Shown here one piece after another: positions 15,796 to 25,520 of a stretch of DNA of 41,482 nucleotides. The translations under genes were made by a program, and so were the position numbers. Within the stretch, counting starts at the first letter, position 1, and each line of letters begins with the position of its first letter. Source of the stretch: Mageeibacillus sp. UBA3781 (GTDB lineage Bacteria > Bacillota > Clostridia > Saccharofermentanales > Saccharofermentanaceae); the NCBI GenBank assembly GCA_002368805.1, contig DFFH01000042.1, forward strand, positions 1 to 41,482, written 5' to 3'. A model generated the notes under the pieces. That model saw only the letters and a list, made by a program, of their open reading frames with translations, did no database searches and had not been told where the DNA came from.

Positions 15796-17522
15796 TACTG
15801 ATCACCTCCCTTCTTCTGGGATTCATAGACTTCTTTATATATCTCGTTATCTTTCAGAAGCTCCTCGTGTGTTCCGATGGCATTGATACGGCCATTATCG
15901 ATAACGATGATACGGTCCGCGTTTTCTACGGACGAGATACGCTGTGCGATGATCAGCTTGGTCGTTCCCGGGATATACTCGGCAAAGCCCTTCTGGATCT
16001 TTGCATCCGTCGCTGTATCGACGGCGCTTGTGGAGTCATCAAGGATCAGGATCTTCGGCTTTTTCAAGAGCGCTCTGGCGATACAGAGTCTCTGTTTCTG
16101 GCCACCCGATACGTTCGTACCGCCCTGCTCGATATAGGTGTCATATCCATCCGGAAAAGCACTTATAAACGAGTCTGCCTGCGCGATCTTACATGCTTCG
16201 ATCATCTCTTCATCCGTCGCATTCGGATTACCCCAGCGGAGGTTCTCTTTGATCGTTCCGGAGAACAGAACGTTCTTCTGAAGTACCATGGCAACATTAT
16301 CACGGATCACATCGAGATCGTAGCTTTTTACATCGACGCCGCCGACCCTGATGTCTCCATCGGTCGCATCATAAAGACGCGGGATCAGCTGTACGAAGGA
16401 AGACTTACCGCTTCCGGTACCGCCGATGATACCGATAGTCTCGCCGGATCTGATATGAAGATCAAAGTCCATCAGGCAGCTCTTCTCTTTGTTCTTAGAA
16501 TAACTGAAGTAAACGTGATCGAAGTCGATCGATCCGTCTTTTACTTCCATGACCGGGTTTTCCGGGTTCGTGATGTCCGGTGTCTCATCGAGAAGCTCGG
16601 AAATACGCTCGGCAGAGGTCTTGGAGATAACGATCATAACAATGATCATAGATACCATCATCAGGCTCATCAGGATCTGCATAGTATAGGAGAACATCGA
16701 TGTCAGCTGGCCGGTAGTCATCTCATCGTTGACAACGAGTTTGGCGCCGACCCAGGAGATCAGGAGCATCGCCGTATAGACGCTGGCCATCATGAGCGGG
16801 CCGTTGATGTTGATCGCGCGCTCCGCCTTGACTGAGTCATTACGGATGCTGTTATTTATATCGGTGAACTTTCCGATCTCGTGGTCTTCTCTTACGAAAG
16901 ACTTCACGACACGGATACCGCGCACATTCTCCTGCACAACATTATTCATGACATCGAACTTCTTAAACATACGCACAAAAATCGGATGTGCATATCTGAA
17001 GACGATGACCAGTCCGAGCAGAAGTACCGGTGCGATACCCAGAAGGATCAGAGCAACTTTCGCATTCAGGTAGAAACTCGCGCACATGGCGAAGATCAGC
17101 ATGATCGGTGCTCTGACTGCGATACGGATCACCATCTGGTAAGCGTTCTGGACATTCGTTACGTCCGTCGTCAGTCTCGTGATGATACTGCTCGTCTTAA
17201 ACTTATCGATGTTCGAGAACGAGAACGTCTGCAGGTTGTGGAACATATCATGACGTAAGTTCTTCGCAAAACCTGCACTCGCCTTCGCTGCTTCTCTTCC
17301 GGAGAGTGCTCCGAATGCCATGGAGATAAACATGCATACCAGAAGCAGCATGCCCATCCACCAGACATAGTTCATGTCGCTCTTTTCGATACCGTTATCG
17401 ATCAGTTTCGACATCAGAAGAGGCATCAGGACCTCCATTACGACTTCGCAGGAAACAAGGACCGGTGACAGTATGGATGGCTTCTTGTATTCCCGCACTG
17501 ATTTAAGTAATCGTCTAATCAT
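15795..17522 (-). CDS. ABC exporter half-transporter, degenerate-site subunit
   Basis: 575 residues: six-helix exporter domain (about 15-305) and ATPase domain (about 330-570). Walker A GGTGSGKSS is near 364 and the signature VSGGQ near 470 is canonical. The residue after Walker B is Asp (ILDDSTSAVD, near 491) and the H-loop His is Gln (IAQRISSV, near 523). With the partner's LSQGQ this gives one consensus and one degenerate ATP site, the pattern known from TM287/288- and BmrCD-type heterodimers. Its ATG overlaps the marR TGA (ATGA), so translation is coupled. The substrate is unknown; drugs, peptides or lipids are all possible. Confidence 0.95.
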   Translation of the reverse strand: MIRRLLKSVREYKKPSILSPVLVSCEVVMEVLMPLLMSKLIDNGIEKSDMNYVWWMGMLLLVCMFISMAFGALSGREAAKASAGFAKNLRHDMFHNLQTFSFSNIDKFKTSSIITRLTTDVTNVQNAYQMVIRIAVRAPIMLIFAMCASFYLNAKVALILLGIAPVLLLGLVIVFRYAHPIFVRMFKKFDVMNNVVQENVRGIRVVKSFVREDHEIGKFTDINNSIRNDSVKAERAININGPLMMASVYTAMLLISWVGAKLVVNDEMTTGQLTSMFSYTMQILMSLMMVSMIIVMIVISKTSAERISELLDETPDITNPENPVMEVKDGSIDFDHVYFSYSKNKEKSCLMDFDLHIRSGETIGIIGGTGSGKSSFVQLIPRLYDATDGDIRVGGVDVKSYDLDVIRDNVAMVLQKNVLFSGTIKENLRWGNPNATDEEMIEACKIAQADSFISAFPDGYDTYIEQGGTNVSGGQKQRLCIARALLKKPKILILDDSTSAVDTATDAKIQKGFAEYIPGTTKLIIAQRISSVENADRIIVIDNGRINAIGTHEELLKDNEIYKEVYESQKKGGDQ

Positions 17523-18007
17523 TCTTCCAAATTCCTTCTCATTTTTTCTGTCAATTCTATATATGTCTTAATCTCTTTTTCAGTAAGGCCTCGGACCAGT
17601 TTCTTCTCGACACCTTCAATCGTCGTATCCACCCGTTTTTTCTCAAGCCGTGCTTTCTCCGTCACTTCGATCCGCTTCAGTCTCGCGTCTTTTTCTTCAC
17701 TCACCCGGCGTATCGAACCGCGCTGTTCCAAAAGCTTTAAGATCCCGGTCGCCGTACTTCTCTGGATATGGAACTCCTGCTCAATATCTTTCTGATAGAC
17801 AGTATTCCCGAGCTCGTCCTGCATGTTGAGGTATCCCATAATGTGCGCCTGTACCGACGTCAGTCTTGTCTCGCCGGCAGAAGAAAACTCCTTATCCAGA
17901 GCCTCATCGATCGAAAGCCGGATCGATTTACTGAGATGACGGACATAAGGACCGATATGATCCCCCCATCCGGGTGCTTTTGCATCTGTATTTTTCTTAC
18001 AATACAT
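17519..18007 (-). CDS. MarR-family transcriptional regulator
   Basis: 162 residues with a winged helix (about 50-115; the helix IQRSTATGILKLLEQRGSIRR and the wing SEEKDARLKRIEVTEKA are clear). MarR proteins are dimeric repressors released by small ligands. First gene of an operon with the two exporter subunits, overlapping by 4 nt. The promoter is near consensus and a 10-bp perfect inverted repeat covers its -10 and start region, strongly indicating autorepression of the operon. The SD is weak (GAAGCGAG), so basal translation may be low. Confidence 0.93.
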   Translation of the reverse strand: MYCKKNTDAKAPGWGDHIGPYVRHLSKSIRLSIDEALDKEFSSAGETRLTSVQAHIMGYLNMQDELGNTVYQKDIEQEFHIQRSTATGILKLLEQRGSIRRVSEEKDARLKRIEVTEKARLEKKRVDTTIEGVEKKLVRGLTEKEIKTYIELTEKMRRNLEE

Positions 18008-18060
18008 AGTGTACGCTCGCTTCTATCCCAATAAACGGACAAAATAAATGTCCTTTCAAA

Positions 18061-18084
18061 TAATTGTTAGGACACTAACAATTA
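18061..18084. promoter_or_regulatory. MarR operator palindrome
   Basis: Perfect inverted repeat TAATTGTTAG-gaca-CTAACAATTA. Its size and TTGTTAG/CTAACAA half-sites are typical of MarR operators. It overlaps the marR -10 (18081-18086) and the predicted start near 18074, and lies 31 nt upstream of the -35 of the SPFH gene. Confidence 0.85.
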
Positions 18085-18108
18085 TACTCATATGGTTTTT
18101 ACTGTCAA
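18081..18108 (-). promoter_or_regulatory. Promoter of the marR-ABC operon
   Basis: On the minus strand a perfect TTGACA (18103-18108), 16-nt spacer and a perfect TATAAT (18081-18086). Confidence 0.85.
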
Positions 18109-18114
18109 CATCAT

Positions 18115-18143
18115 TTTTCAACATTCCGCGTATAGGCTATAAT
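18115..18143 (+). promoter_or_regulatory. Promoter of the SPFH gene
   Basis: TTTTCA (18115-18120), 17-nt spacer, TATAAT (18138-18143), divergent from the marR promoter. Confidence 0.7.
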
Positions 18144-18188
18144 ATATCAGCAGAAAGCAGAAAAGAATGCTTTAAGGAGGAAAAGAAA

Positions 18189-19235
18189 ATGCTGAATATG
18201 ATCTTTCGTGTATTAGGTATCATTCTGATTCTCGGCGCGATCGCGATCGTTGCGAAGAAATCATTTGATTCCTCAAGCACTTCGGTACAAGGGGTAAAGA
18301 AGGTCCCGCTCAATAAGAAACTCGTCGCCATGCTCGGCGGTCTCGGACTTGCAAGCTTCCTTTTTTCCTACTCATTCACTATCATCCCGACAGGATATAC
18401 CGGTGTACGTGTCACATTTGGACAGGTCGAGGAACAGACACTGAATAACGGATTCAACTTCAAGATCCCGTTCATCCAGGAAATCGTGCTGGTCAACAAC
18501 AAGCAGCAGGACATCAAGTTTAACGAGAACTCCATCTCCTCCGAGACTTCGGAGAGAAACACCGTCATGTTCCAGGGCATCACGGTCACCTATCAGATCA
18601 ACCCGCAGAAGTCCGCATGGATCTATGCAAACGTCACGAACTACGAAGCCGGTCTGGTAAGCGAATCTCTTGTCGCTTCCGCGATCAAGACCACTTCAAA
18701 AACACTCTCCCCGAACGACTGTACGAACCGCTCGATCATCGAGCCGAAGGCGAAGGATAATATCCAGAAGTCCCTCGATGAGAAGTACGGCGAAGGCGTT
18801 GTCTATGTCAACAAAGTCGTCATCAACGATGCATCCTTCGATGCCGAGTACGATGAGAAGATCGCTAAGAAGCAGCAGGCACAGATCGACTACGAGACAC
18901 AGCAGATCGAGAATAAGAAGAATATCGAAAAAGCACAGGCAGACGCTACCGTAACGAAGACAAACGCACAGGCCAAAGCGGATGCAAAGGTCATCGAGGC
19001 GCAGGCGGAAGCAGATGCCAACAAGGCGATCTCCGACTCCATCGACGAGAATGTACTCAGAAGCAAATACTATGAGAAATGGGACGGCAAGCTCCCGACC
19101 ACCATCGTCGGAAATGACGCGGCGACATCGATCCTGATCTCACCGGATGCGAAGACTCCAACCTCCGGCGGCAAGGATGCAGATACTACTCCAACTCCAG
19201 CTCCGACACCTACTCCGGTGCCTACGGAAGGTTAA
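18189..19235 (+). CDS. SPFH/prohibitin-family membrane protein
   Basis: 348 residues from the ATG at 18189, which has AAGGAGG 8 nt upstream; the reading frame extends upstream to 18048 but through the promoter. Two hydrophobic segments (about 1-22 and 42-62) are followed by the SPFH/Band-7 domain (about 65-230, beginning GYTGVRVTFGQVEEQTLNNGFNFKIPF) and an Ala/Gln/Lys-rich coiled coil (about 225-290, with repeated QADA/QAKAD). The tail is a Pro/Thr-rich low-complexity stretch (TPTPAPTPTPVP). Prohibitin-like proteins form ring oligomers at the membrane linked to membrane organisation and protease control. No NfeD or protease neighbour is present. The gene is monocistronic, ending in a strong terminator. 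Confidence 0.92.
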   Translation: MLNMIFRVLGIILILGAIAIVAKKSFDSSSTSVQGVKKVPLNKKLVAMLGGLGLASFLFSYSFTIIPTGYTGVRVTFGQVEEQTLNNGFNFKIPFIQEIVLVNNKQQDIKFNENSISSETSERNTVMFQGITVTYQINPQKSAWIYANVTNYEAGLVSESLVASAIKTTSKTLSPNDCTNRSIIEPKAKDNIQKSLDEKYGEGVVYVNKVVINDASFDAEYDEKIAKKQQAQIDYETQQIENKKNIEKAQADATVTKTNAQAKADAKVIEAQAEADANKAISDSIDENVLRSKYYEKWDGKLPTTIVGNDAATSILISPDAKTPTSGGKDADTTPTPAPTPTPVPTEG

Positions 19236-19257
19236 GTCCCTAATCGGAAAACAAGAC

Positions 19258-19300
19258 AAAAAGCGCCTCTCTGTGATGATCACTGAAGAGGCGCTTTTTT
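19258..19300. terminator. Bidirectional terminator between the SPFH gene and gltD
   Basis: Perfect 13-bp stem AAAAAGCGCCTCT/AGAGGCGCTTTTT (19258-19270 and 19287-19299), with a T-run on both strands. It serves the two convergent genes. Confidence 0.95.
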
Positions 19301-19316
19301 ATTGAGCTAAGCCGTT

Positions 19317-20828
19317 TTATGCAAGGACGCCCTGACCTCCACGGAGGTATCTGTCGCACTCTCTTGCCGCTCCTCTTCCTTCAGTCAGCGCCCAGACGAC
19401 GAGGGATTGTCCCCTTCTCATGTCTCCTGCGGCAAATACACCTTCAACATTTGTCGTAAACTTCCCGAATTCCGCGCTGACATTCGATCTTCCGTCACGG
19501 GACAGTCCGAGTGCGGACGGGATCGTATCTTCAGGTCCTAAGAAGCCCATCGCCAGGATGACGAGATCTGCATCGATCATACGTCTTGTCGCATCGATCG
19601 GCACAGGGATCATCCTTCCCGAAGATGCATCTTTCTGCCAGGAGACTTCCACGACCTGGAGCTTTTTGACGTTGCCCTTACTGTCTCCGATAAACTTCTC
19701 CGTGGACATGAAGTATTTCCGCGGGTCTTCACCATATACAGCCGCAACTTCTTCCTGACCGTAATCCGTCTTCTTCACAAACGGATATTCCGGCCACGGG
19801 TTATTCGCCGCGCGCGTCTCCGGAAGCGGCCCCATGATCTCGAGCTGTGTGACGCTCTTTGCCCCCTGGCGGACGGCCGTGGCAGAGCAGTCCGTACCGG
19901 TGTCACCGCCGCCGATGATCACCACATGCTTTCCCTTGGCCGAGATCGGAAGATCCGGAGCCGGTCCTTCTTTATCGAAGTGATCCTTTGCGAAAAGCAC
20001 TTGTGTGTTTGTCCTTAAGTAGTCCACGGCAAAATGGATGCCCTTAAGTTCTCTTCCCTCGACGACGAGGTCTCTCGGTTTTGTCGCGCCGCAGCAGAGA
20101 ACAACAGCATCAAAGCTGCTTCTGATCTCTTCGATCGTGATATCGTGGCCGACCTCTACTCCGCACTTGAACTTGACGCCTTCTTCCTCCATCAGTTTTA
20201 CGCGTCGGAGGATGACCTTCTTATCAAGTTTCATGTTCGGGATGCCATACATCAGAAGTCCGCCCGGCCGGTCCGCTCTTTCGAAAACGGTGACACTGTG
20301 GCCTGCGTGGTTGAGCTGATCGGCACAGGAAAGGCCCGATGGGCCGGATCCGATGACCGCGACCTTTTTTCCTGTTCTTGCAATCGGCGGATGCGGCTTC
20401 ACGTTTCCGCTCTGCCATGCGGTCTCCGACAGATACCATTCATTATTCCGGACAGAAGTGGATGCAAAGCTGTGGCCGCAGGTACATGCACCTTCGCAGA
20501 GCGCGGGGCACACACGTCCCGTAAACTCCGGAAATCCGTTCGTCTTCCGGAGTCTTCTGTATGCTTCCTCCGGATGGCCTTTATAGAGAAGATCGTTAAA
20601 CTCAGGGATCAGATTACTCAGCGGACAGCCTGTGGCACCCCGTCCGAGGAACATTCCGGTCTGGCAGAACGGGACTCCACAGTCCATACAGCGTGCAGCC
20701 TGTGTCCTTGCTGCTTCTTCGCTCTGGTACATCTGATGTACTTCACGGTAGTCGCGGATGCGCTCTTTGATATCACGATCCGGTCCGGTGGCTCTCTCGT
20801 ACTCTAAGAAACCGGTGTTCTTACCCAT
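19317..20828 (-). CDS. gltD: Glutamate synthase (NADPH) small subunit
   Basis: 503 residues. GltD takes electrons from NAD(P)H and passes them to GltB. The N-terminal cysteine clusters for [4Fe-4S] centres (CMDCGVPFCQTG near 47-58; CPALCEGACTCGH near 107-119) are followed by an FAD-binding GSGPSGLSCA (near 157) and an NADPH-binding GGGDTGTDC (near 300). The C-terminal MGFLGPED and GVFAAGDMRRGQSLVVWA motifs are those of GltD and related oxidoreductases. Its ATG overlaps the gltB stop by 8 nt with SD GGAGGG inside gltB, ensuring 1:1 translation. Last gene of the gltBD operon. Confidence 0.97.
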   Translation of the reverse strand: MGKNTGFLEYERATGPDRDIKERIRDYREVHQMYQSEEAARTQAARCMDCGVPFCQTGMFLGRGATGCPLSNLIPEFNDLLYKGHPEEAYRRLRKTNGFPEFTGRVCPALCEGACTCGHSFASTSVRNNEWYLSETAWQSGNVKPHPPIARTGKKVAVIGSGPSGLSCADQLNHAGHSVTVFERADRPGGLLMYGIPNMKLDKKVILRRVKLMEEEGVKFKCGVEVGHDITIEEIRSSFDAVVLCCGATKPRDLVVEGRELKGIHFAVDYLRTNTQVLFAKDHFDKEGPAPDLPISAKGKHVVIIGGGDTGTDCSATAVRQGAKSVTQLEIMGPLPETRAANNPWPEYPFVKKTDYGQEEVAAVYGEDPRKYFMSTEKFIGDSKGNVKKLQVVEVSWQKDASSGRMIPVPIDATRRMIDADLVILAMGFLGPEDTIPSALGLSRDGRSNVSAEFGKFTTNVEGVFAAGDMRRGQSLVVWALTEGRGAARECDRYLRGGQGVLA

Positions 20829-23800
20829 TCTTCTTCCCTCCTTTTCCGGTCGCCAGCTCGAAGGCCATCATACGGGCTTCTTCCCCTTCGTAGCCCTGCT
20901 TCTCGACCTCGGCGAGTTTCTCGTTATACTTTGCGTAATCATACGGCAGCACTTTCACGAAGCGGCCGATCAGATCATCGAAATTCTGGAGGATATGCTC
21001 GGCATATGTGCTCTCCGTAGCTCTTACATGTGCGCTGATTTTTTCTCTTACGAACTCGATCTCGGAAGGATCGGAGAGCGGCAGGAGTTCTACCATCTCC
21101 TTATTGCATCTTCCGGCAAAATCACCGTTACTGTCATAGACATATGCGATTCCTCCGGACATACCGGCCGCGAAGTTTCTTCCTGTCGGTCCGAGTACGA
21201 TCACACGGCCTCCGGTCATATACTCGCATCCGTGATCACCGACACCCTCGACAACTGCTGTGGCACCACTGTTTCTTACGCAGAAGCGTTCACCTGCAAT
21301 ACCGCTGATATATGCATCTCCGGAAGTCGCGCCATAGAGTGCGACGTTTCCGATGATGGTATTTTCTTCCGACCGGAAAGATGCCTCCCTGTCTTTCCTT
21401 ACGACGATTTTTCCTCCGGAAAGTCCTTTTCCGACATAGTCATTCGCATCGCCTTCGAGCCGCAGTGTTAATCCTTTCGGTATAAAAGCACCGAAGCTCT
21501 GGCCGGCCGATCCTCTGAAGTGCACATCGATGGAGTCTTCCGGGAGTCCTTCTTCGCCGTGGATACGTGTGATGGCTGACCCGAGCTGGGTTCCTGCCGC
21601 ACGATCCGTGTTATGGATCTCGAGTGAAAGGCTGACTTTTCTTCCCTCATTCAGCGCCGGTTCAGACAGCGGGATCAGTACTTTATAGTCGAGTGTTTCT
21701 TCCAGCTTGTGATCCTGGGATACCGTGTGGTGGGTAACGACCGTCGAGTCAAGCTGAGGACGGTACAGGATCGAGGAAAGATCGATGCCGGCGGACTTCC
21801 AGAACTTGATCGCTTTATTGACACGGAGCATGTCGGATCTTCCGACCATCTCGTCGATCGTTCTGAATCCGAGCTGTGCCATGATCTCACGAAGTTCTTC
21901 TGCGATGAAGCGCATGAAGTTTACGACATATTCCGGTTTCCCTTCAAACTTCGCACGAAGCTTCGGATTCTGTGTCGCCACACCGAACGGGCAGGTATCA
22001 AGATTACATACACGCATCATGGCGCATCCGAGAGCGACCAGCGGTCCTGTCGCAAAGCCGAATTCCTCGGCGCCCAGGAGACATGCGATCGCGACATCAC
22101 GTCCGGTCAGGAGCTTACCGTCCGCCTCGACCGTGATGCGGGAACGGAGGTCATTGAGAAGCAGTGTCTGGTGCGCTTCCGCGACACCCAGTTCCCACGG
22201 AAGGCCTGCGTGGCGGATCGATGTTCTCGGCGCGGCGCCGGTACCTCCGTCATATCCGGAGATCAGGACGACATCGGCTCTTGCTTTTGCAACACCTGCA
22301 GCGATCGTACCGACACCCACTTCAGAAACGAGCTTGACGTTGATCCTTGCAAATCTGTTCGCATTCTTTAAGTCATGGATCAATTCCGCGAGATCTTCGA
22401 TCGAATAGATGTCGTGATGCGGCGGCGGAGAGATCAGGCCGACACCCGGGGTACTGTGACGGGTCTTTGCGATCCAGGGATATACTTTTCCTGCCGGCAG
22501 CTGTCCGCCTTCGCCCGGCTTGGCGCCCTGTGCCATCTTGATCTGGATCTCCTTGGCATGGACGAGATAGTCGGAAGTAACACCGAAGCGTCCGGACGCG
22601 ACCTGCTTGATCGCACTCATCTTCGAATCACCATTCGGCATTCTTTCATAACGCTTCGGATCCTCACCGCCTTCACCGGTATTACTCTTACCACCTAAAC
22701 GGTTCATCGCGATCGCCAGCGTCTCATGCGCTTCCTGGCTGATCGAACCATAGGACATCGCACCCGTCTTAAATCTTTTTACGATACTCTCCACCGGCTC
22801 GACTTCGTAAATGGAGACCGGCTGCTTACTGGGAACGAATTCCAGAAGTCCTCTGATCGTACAGAGACGTTCATTTTCCTCGTTGAGGCCACGGCTGTAT
22901 TCTTTGAAAAGACTGTAGTCTCCTTTTCTGACCGCATTCTGCAGCTGGTAGATGGTCTTGGGGTTAAACATATGGTATTCCCCGTCTTTTCTCCACTGAT
23001 ATACACCACCGGTGGAAAGACCGGGGTTCGTGTCTGCTGTCTTATATGCATCCTCCATACGCTGCCGGACTTCTTTGGCGATCTCGGGAAGTCCGATACC
23101 GCCGATACGGGATGCCGTCGATGTGAAGTACTTGCTGATCACTTCTTCGCCGATACCGAGTGCTTCGAAGATCTGCGCACCCTGGTAGCTCTTGACGGCC
23201 GAGATACCCATCTTCGAAAGGATCTTGACGATGCCGTGGCGTGCGGCGGAGATGTAGTTATCGATGGCCTCCTCCACGCTCTTATCGAGGCGCTGATGCC
23301 TGATCTCATCCTGGATCGTGGCATATGCCATATACGGGTCGATCGCAGAAGCACCATATCCGACCAGAAGTGCAAAGTGATGGACTTCACGAGGTTCACC
23401 GGATTCAAGAACGATCGATGTCATGTGCCGCTGGCCGGCACGTACCAGGTGCTGGTGTAGTCCGGACACTGCAAGGAGTGCCGGGATCGGGGATCTGTCG
23501 GCATCCGCATCACGGTCGGAAAGGATCAGGATGTTCGTACCTTTTTCCACGGCGGCAGAGGCTGCTTTACAGAGGCTGTCCATCGCCTTTTCCAGTGTCA
23601 GGCCGTCACCGCCGGCTTCGTAGAGGATCGGGAGCACCACAGACTTAAAGCCTTTTCTCTTGCAGGATTTGATCGCTGCTAATTCCTCATCTTTCAGGAT
23701 CGGGCTCGGAAGCGCGATATGACGGGCATCAGTTGCCTTCGGCTCGATGATGTTGCCCTCGTTTCCGAGATACATCCTCTCCATGATGACGATGTCTTCA

Positions 23801-25479
23801 CGGATGCAGTCGATCGGCGGGTTCGTGACCTGTGCGAAGAGCTGCTTGAAGTAGTTATACAGAAGCTGCGGCTTATCAGAGAGCACTGCGATCGGGCTGT
23901 CGTTCCCCATGGCTCCGATAGCTTCTGCTCCGGTATCTGCCATCGGGATGACCATCTTGCGGATATCTTCATGTGTATATCCGAACATCTTCTGACGGAC
24001 TTCGATATCCGGGATCTCATAAAGATCAGAAGCTTCCCTTGCGGCTTTTGCTGCCGCTGCCTTGGCAGGCTTTGCTGATTTTGCCGCCTTGGCGGGTGCT
24101 TTTGCCGAAGATCTATATTCTTCGACCAGATCGGAAAGCGGGATCATGTTCTCCTTGACCCACTGCTTGTAGGGATGCGCGGTCGCGATCTTCTTCTTGA
24201 TCTCTTCATTGGTGATGATACGGCCTTCCTCGGTATCGATCAGGAGCATGCGGCCCGGACGGAGTCGGTTCTTACTGATCACGCGGCTCTCGTCGATCGG
24301 AAGAACACCGGCCTCGGAAGAAAGGATCACATAGCCGTCTTCGGTCACTACATATCTTGCCGGACGAAGTCCGTTTCTATCGAGCGTTGCCACGATCGAT
24401 CTTCCGTCGGTAAATGCCAGTGCGGCAGGACCGTCCCACGGCTCCATCAGCATGCTGTTGTATTCATAGAAAGCTTTCAGATCTTCATCCATCTGCTCGT
24501 GCTTGATCCACGGTTCGGGCACCATCATCATGGCAGTCTCGGCAAGAGATCTTCCGGAGAGCGTCAGGAACTCAAGTGTATTGTCAAACATCGCCGAGTC
24601 AGAGCCGTTCGGGTTGATGATCGGCAGAACTTTACTCATATCATCCCCGAACGCTTTGTTACTGATCGAAGCGGATCTTGCGTACATCGCGTTGATGTTG
24701 CCGCGAAGTGTATTGATCTCACCGTTATGGATCAGGTAGCGGTATGGATGGGCGCGCTCCCAGCTCGGGAAGGTGTTTGTGCTGTATCGGGAGTGGACGA
24801 GTGCCAGCGCGGAATCAAAGGAAAGATCCTTAAGATCCAGATAAAATGCATCCATCTGCTCCGGGGTGAGCATACCCTTATATACGATCGTTCTTGTGGA
24901 AAGAGAGGCGAAGTAGAAATATCTAGGATCGGTCTCCGAAAGCTCGATCGTTCTCTTCTCGAGTTTCTTACGGATGACATACAGCGCTCTGTCAAAAGCA
25001 ATTCCCGACTTCGTCTTCTCGCCTCTTCCGATAAAGACCTGCGCGATATACGGACGGTTCTCCTTTGCAGTGACACCGATCGTGCTCTCGTTGACAGGGG
25101 TATCACGCCAGCCGAGTATGATCTGGTCTTCTTCTTCCACCGCCTTATCGATGACCTTCATGCACTTTTCGCGTGCATCACTCTGGCGCGGCAGAAACAC
25201 CATACCTACACCGTAGTCACCCATCTGTGGGAGCTGGATATTTTCCTCCGGACATACCTTTCGGAAAAAAGCGTCCGGGATCTGAAGGAGCATACCCGCG
25301 CCATCTCCGGTATTTTCATCGCTGCCTTCACCTCCGCGGTGCGCAAGATTTGCAAGGATCTTAAGGCCGTCTTTCACCGTCTGGTGAGTCCTCTTGCCGT
25401 GAATATTCACCACAAAGCCGATTCCGCACGCATCGTGCTCATACTCCGGAGAATAAAGTCCCTGTTTTTGCATCATCAT
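20821..25479 (-). CDS. gltB: Glutamate synthase large subunit
   Basis: 1552 residues. GltB converts glutamine plus 2-oxoglutarate to two glutamates. A short propeptide is followed by the nucleophile Cys18 in DACGIGF (class II amidotransferase). FMN-binding and central domains follow, with the [3Fe-4S] region CNLDTCPFGVATQ near 1150, and the GXGXG beta-helix is at the C terminus (about 1250-1500). The start was placed at the first of three tandem ATGs (25479), 6 nt after GGAGG; a TTG-initiated extension to 25503 would cover the SD. An Ala/Lys-rich stretch (about residues 456-483) lies between the amidase and central domains and looks like a flexible insertion. A strong promoter, palindrome and structured leader lie upstream. 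Confidence 0.97.
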   Translation of the reverse strand: MMMQKQGLYSPEYEHDACGIGFVVNIHGKRTHQTVKDGLKILANLAHRGGEGSDENTGDGAGMLLQIPDAFFRKVCPEENIQLPQMGDYGVGMVFLPRQSDAREKCMKVIDKAVEEEDQIILGWRDTPVNESTIGVTAKENRPYIAQVFIGRGEKTKSGIAFDRALYVIRKKLEKRTIELSETDPRYFYFASLSTRTIVYKGMLTPEQMDAFYLDLKDLSFDSALALVHSRYSTNTFPSWERAHPYRYLIHNGEINTLRGNINAMYARSASISNKAFGDDMSKVLPIINPNGSDSAMFDNTLEFLTLSGRSLAETAMMMVPEPWIKHEQMDEDLKAFYEYNSMLMEPWDGPAALAFTDGRSIVATLDRNGLRPARYVVTEDGYVILSSEAGVLPIDESRVISKNRLRPGRMLLIDTEEGRIITNEEIKKKIATAHPYKQWVKENMIPLSDLVEEYRSSAKAPAKAAKSAKPAKAAAAKAAREASDLYEIPDIEVRQKMFGYTHEDIRKMVIPMADTGAEAIGAMGNDSPIAVLSDKPQLLYNYFKQLFAQVTNPPIDCIREDIVIMERMYLGNEGNIIEPKATDARHIALPSPILKDEELAAIKSCKRKGFKSVVLPILYEAGGDGLTLEKAMDSLCKAASAAVEKGTNILILSDRDADADRSPIPALLAVSGLHQHLVRAGQRHMTSIVLESGEPREVHHFALLVGYGASAIDPYMAYATIQDEIRHQRLDKSVEEAIDNYISAARHGIVKILSKMGISAVKSYQGAQIFEALGIGEEVISKYFTSTASRIGGIGLPEIAKEVRQRMEDAYKTADTNPGLSTGGVYQWRKDGEYHMFNPKTIYQLQNAVRKGDYSLFKEYSRGLNEENERLCTIRGLLEFVPSKQPVSIYEVEPVESIVKRFKTGAMSYGSISQEAHETLAIAMNRLGGKSNTGEGGEDPKRYERMPNGDSKMSAIKQVASGRFGVTSDYLVHAKEIQIKMAQGAKPGEGGQLPAGKVYPWIAKTRHSTPGVGLISPPPHHDIYSIEDLAELIHDLKNANRFARINVKLVSEVGVGTIAAGVAKARADVVLISGYDGGTGAAPRTSIRHAGLPWELGVAEAHQTLLLNDLRSRITVEADGKLLTGRDVAIACLLGAEEFGFATGPLVALGCAMMRVCNLDTCPFGVATQNPKLRAKFEGKPEYVVNFMRFIAEELREIMAQLGFRTIDEMVGRSDMLRVNKAIKFWKSAGIDLSSILYRPQLDSTVVTHHTVSQDHKLEETLDYKVLIPLSEPALNEGRKVSLSLEIHNTDRAAGTQLGSAITRIHGEEGLPEDSIDVHFRGSAGQSFGAFIPKGLTLRLEGDANDYVGKGLSGGKIVVRKDREASFRSEENTIIGNVALYGATSGDAYISGIAGERFCVRNSGATAVVEGVGDHGCEYMTGGRVIVLGPTGRNFAAGMSGGIAYVYDSNGDFAGRCNKEMVELLPLSDPSEIEFVREKISAHVRATESTYAEHILQNFDDLIGRFVKVLPYDYAKYNEKLAEVEKQGYEGEEARMMAFELATGKGGKKNG

Positions 25480-25520
25480 AATCTTCCTCCTCAGGCGGTC
25501 CAAGTGTCCCGGGAAGATAG

